From Microbacteriaceae bacterium UBA4731 (GTDB lineage: Bacteria; Actinomycetota; Actinomycetes; Actinomycetales; Microbacteriaceae), in NCBI GenBank assembly GCA_002404115.1, contig DHJB01000052.1:29072-35304 (forward strand): 6,233 bases of DNA. Reading direction: 5' to 3'. Positions 5,623 to 6,233 of the stretch are shown in pieces. A program made the position numbers and the translations under genes. Position 1 is the first letter of the stretch. Each line of letters begins with the position of its first letter. A model generated the notes under the pieces. The model was not told the DNA's origin, did not search any database, and worked only from the letters and a program-made list of their open reading frames with translations.

Positions 5623-5669
5623 AACAAGAACTGACGGCGACGACGCACCGCGACGAGAGGACGCTCGCC

Positions 5670-6233
5670 ATGAAGCCAGGTTCGGTGGTCATGCTGATCA
5701 TCGGCACGCTGTTCTCCGTGCTTGGGCTGGGCCTCCTCACGGGCGGCGCCGTGGCCGCCGCGGCGAATGCGGCGCAGCAGAACAACGGATACCTCCAGAC
5801 GCCGACCGGGACGTTCACGGTCAATTCCTACGCGCTGACCTCACCGCGCGAGCGGGGCATGCCGACGGTGCTGCCCGTCAACGTCGCCAGTATCCGGCTG
5901 CGGGCCGCGTCCGCCCAGGCAGGCAAGGACATCTTCATCGGCATCGCCCCGCAGGCCGACGTCGACCGGTACCTCGCCGGCGTGCACCACACCGAACTCA
6001 CGAATGGCGCGTTCAGCCCGTTCCGCGCCGAGTACCGCGACGTTGCCGGAACCACGGTGCCGACGTCTCCCGCCGACCAGACCTGGTGGTCCGTGTCCGC
6101 GACGGGGCCCGGCACGCAGGAGATCGTCTGGGAGCTCCAGTCGGGGAGCTGGGCCGTCGTCATCATGAACGCGGATGCGAGCCCCAGCGTGGCCGTCGAC
6201 ATGCAGGCGGGGGTCCGCTCTGACCTCATCTGG
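5670..6233 (+). CDS. Membrane-anchored extracytoplasmic protein of unknown function; 3' end outside window
   Basis: 188 residues are visible and the frame is still open at the window edge. A single hydrophobic segment (about 5-34, VVMLIIGTLFSVLGLGLLTGG onward) is followed by an alanine-rich stretch ending in ANAAQQ. It is either a signal peptide with a possible cut near residues 32-36 or an uncleaved anchor. The remainder (about 40-188) is soluble and probably outside the cell. It contains ASIRLRAASAQAGKDIFIGIAPQADVD, split across 73-99, then YLAGVHHTEL (101-110), PFRAEYRDV (117-125) and WELQSGSWAVVIMNAD (154-169), which look like strands of a beta-sandwich. The wording resembles an unnamed conserved actinobacterial membrane-protein family that I recall without a function; many such proteins have a further C-terminal membrane segment. 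The ATG follows GAGAGG (5655-5660) by nine bases. Confidence 0.75.
   Translation, partial: MKPGSVVMLIIGTLFSVLGLGLLTGGAVAAAANAAQQNNGYLQTPTGTFTVNSYALTSPRERGMPTVLPVNVASIRLRAASAQAGKDIFIGIAPQADVDRYLAGVHHTELTNGAFSPFRAEYRDVAGTTVPTSPADQTWWSVSATGPGTQEIVWELQSGSWAVVIMNADASPSVAVDMQAGVRSDLIW

Noticed and set aside
4289..6223. Long + strand open frame (about 644 codons) overlapping metX and the two downstream genes
   Set aside because: It is extremely Arg/Pro/His-rich, out of frame with conserved genes, and runs through real ribosome binding sites and starts.

Overview
This window is ordinary chromosomal DNA from a high-GC Gram-positive bacterium. The near-universal G or C in third codon positions, the AGGGAG-type ribosome binding sites and the adjacent metY and metX genes all point to an actinobacterium. 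My best guess is the family Microbacteriaceae, but that rests on gene content and codon style rather than on a marker gene.

Layout, left to right. Bases 1-414 hold the C-terminal 137 residues of a propionyl-CoA synthetase (prpE) on the + strand. A YdfG-like short-chain dehydrogenase on the - strand (411-1196) converges on it so tightly that the two stop codons overlap. Only 29 bases separate the start of this dehydrogenase from a divergent multi-membrane acyltransferase of the acyltransferase-3 / fucose-O-acetylase type (1226-2326), and those bases contain a perfect inverted repeat. Next come metY (O-acetylhomoserine sulfhydrylase, 2474-3805) and metX (homoserine O-acetyltransferase, 3978-5180). 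They are followed by a small tryptophan-rich three-helix membrane protein of unknown role (5262-5597). The window ends inside a gene for a membrane-anchored extracytoplasmic protein of unknown function (5670-6233).

The metabolic core is the metY-metX pair. MetX makes O-acetylhomoserine from homoserine and acetyl-CoA, and MetY replaces the acetate with sulfide to give homocysteine, so together they form the direct-sulfhydrylation route to methionine. The pair is not a tight operon. metY has a good sigma-70-type promoter whose -35 box lies inside an 8-bp inverted repeat. The 172 bases between the two genes carry an 82-bp element with perfect 19-bp inverted arms, then a weak promoter candidate, then a GC-rich hairpin just before metX. 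I found no SAM riboswitch before either gene.

I see no RNA gene, CRISPR array, transposase, integrase or recognisable defence system. The most interesting unexplained structure is the inverted-repeat element at 3817-3898. The regulatory architecture of the two methionine genes comes second.
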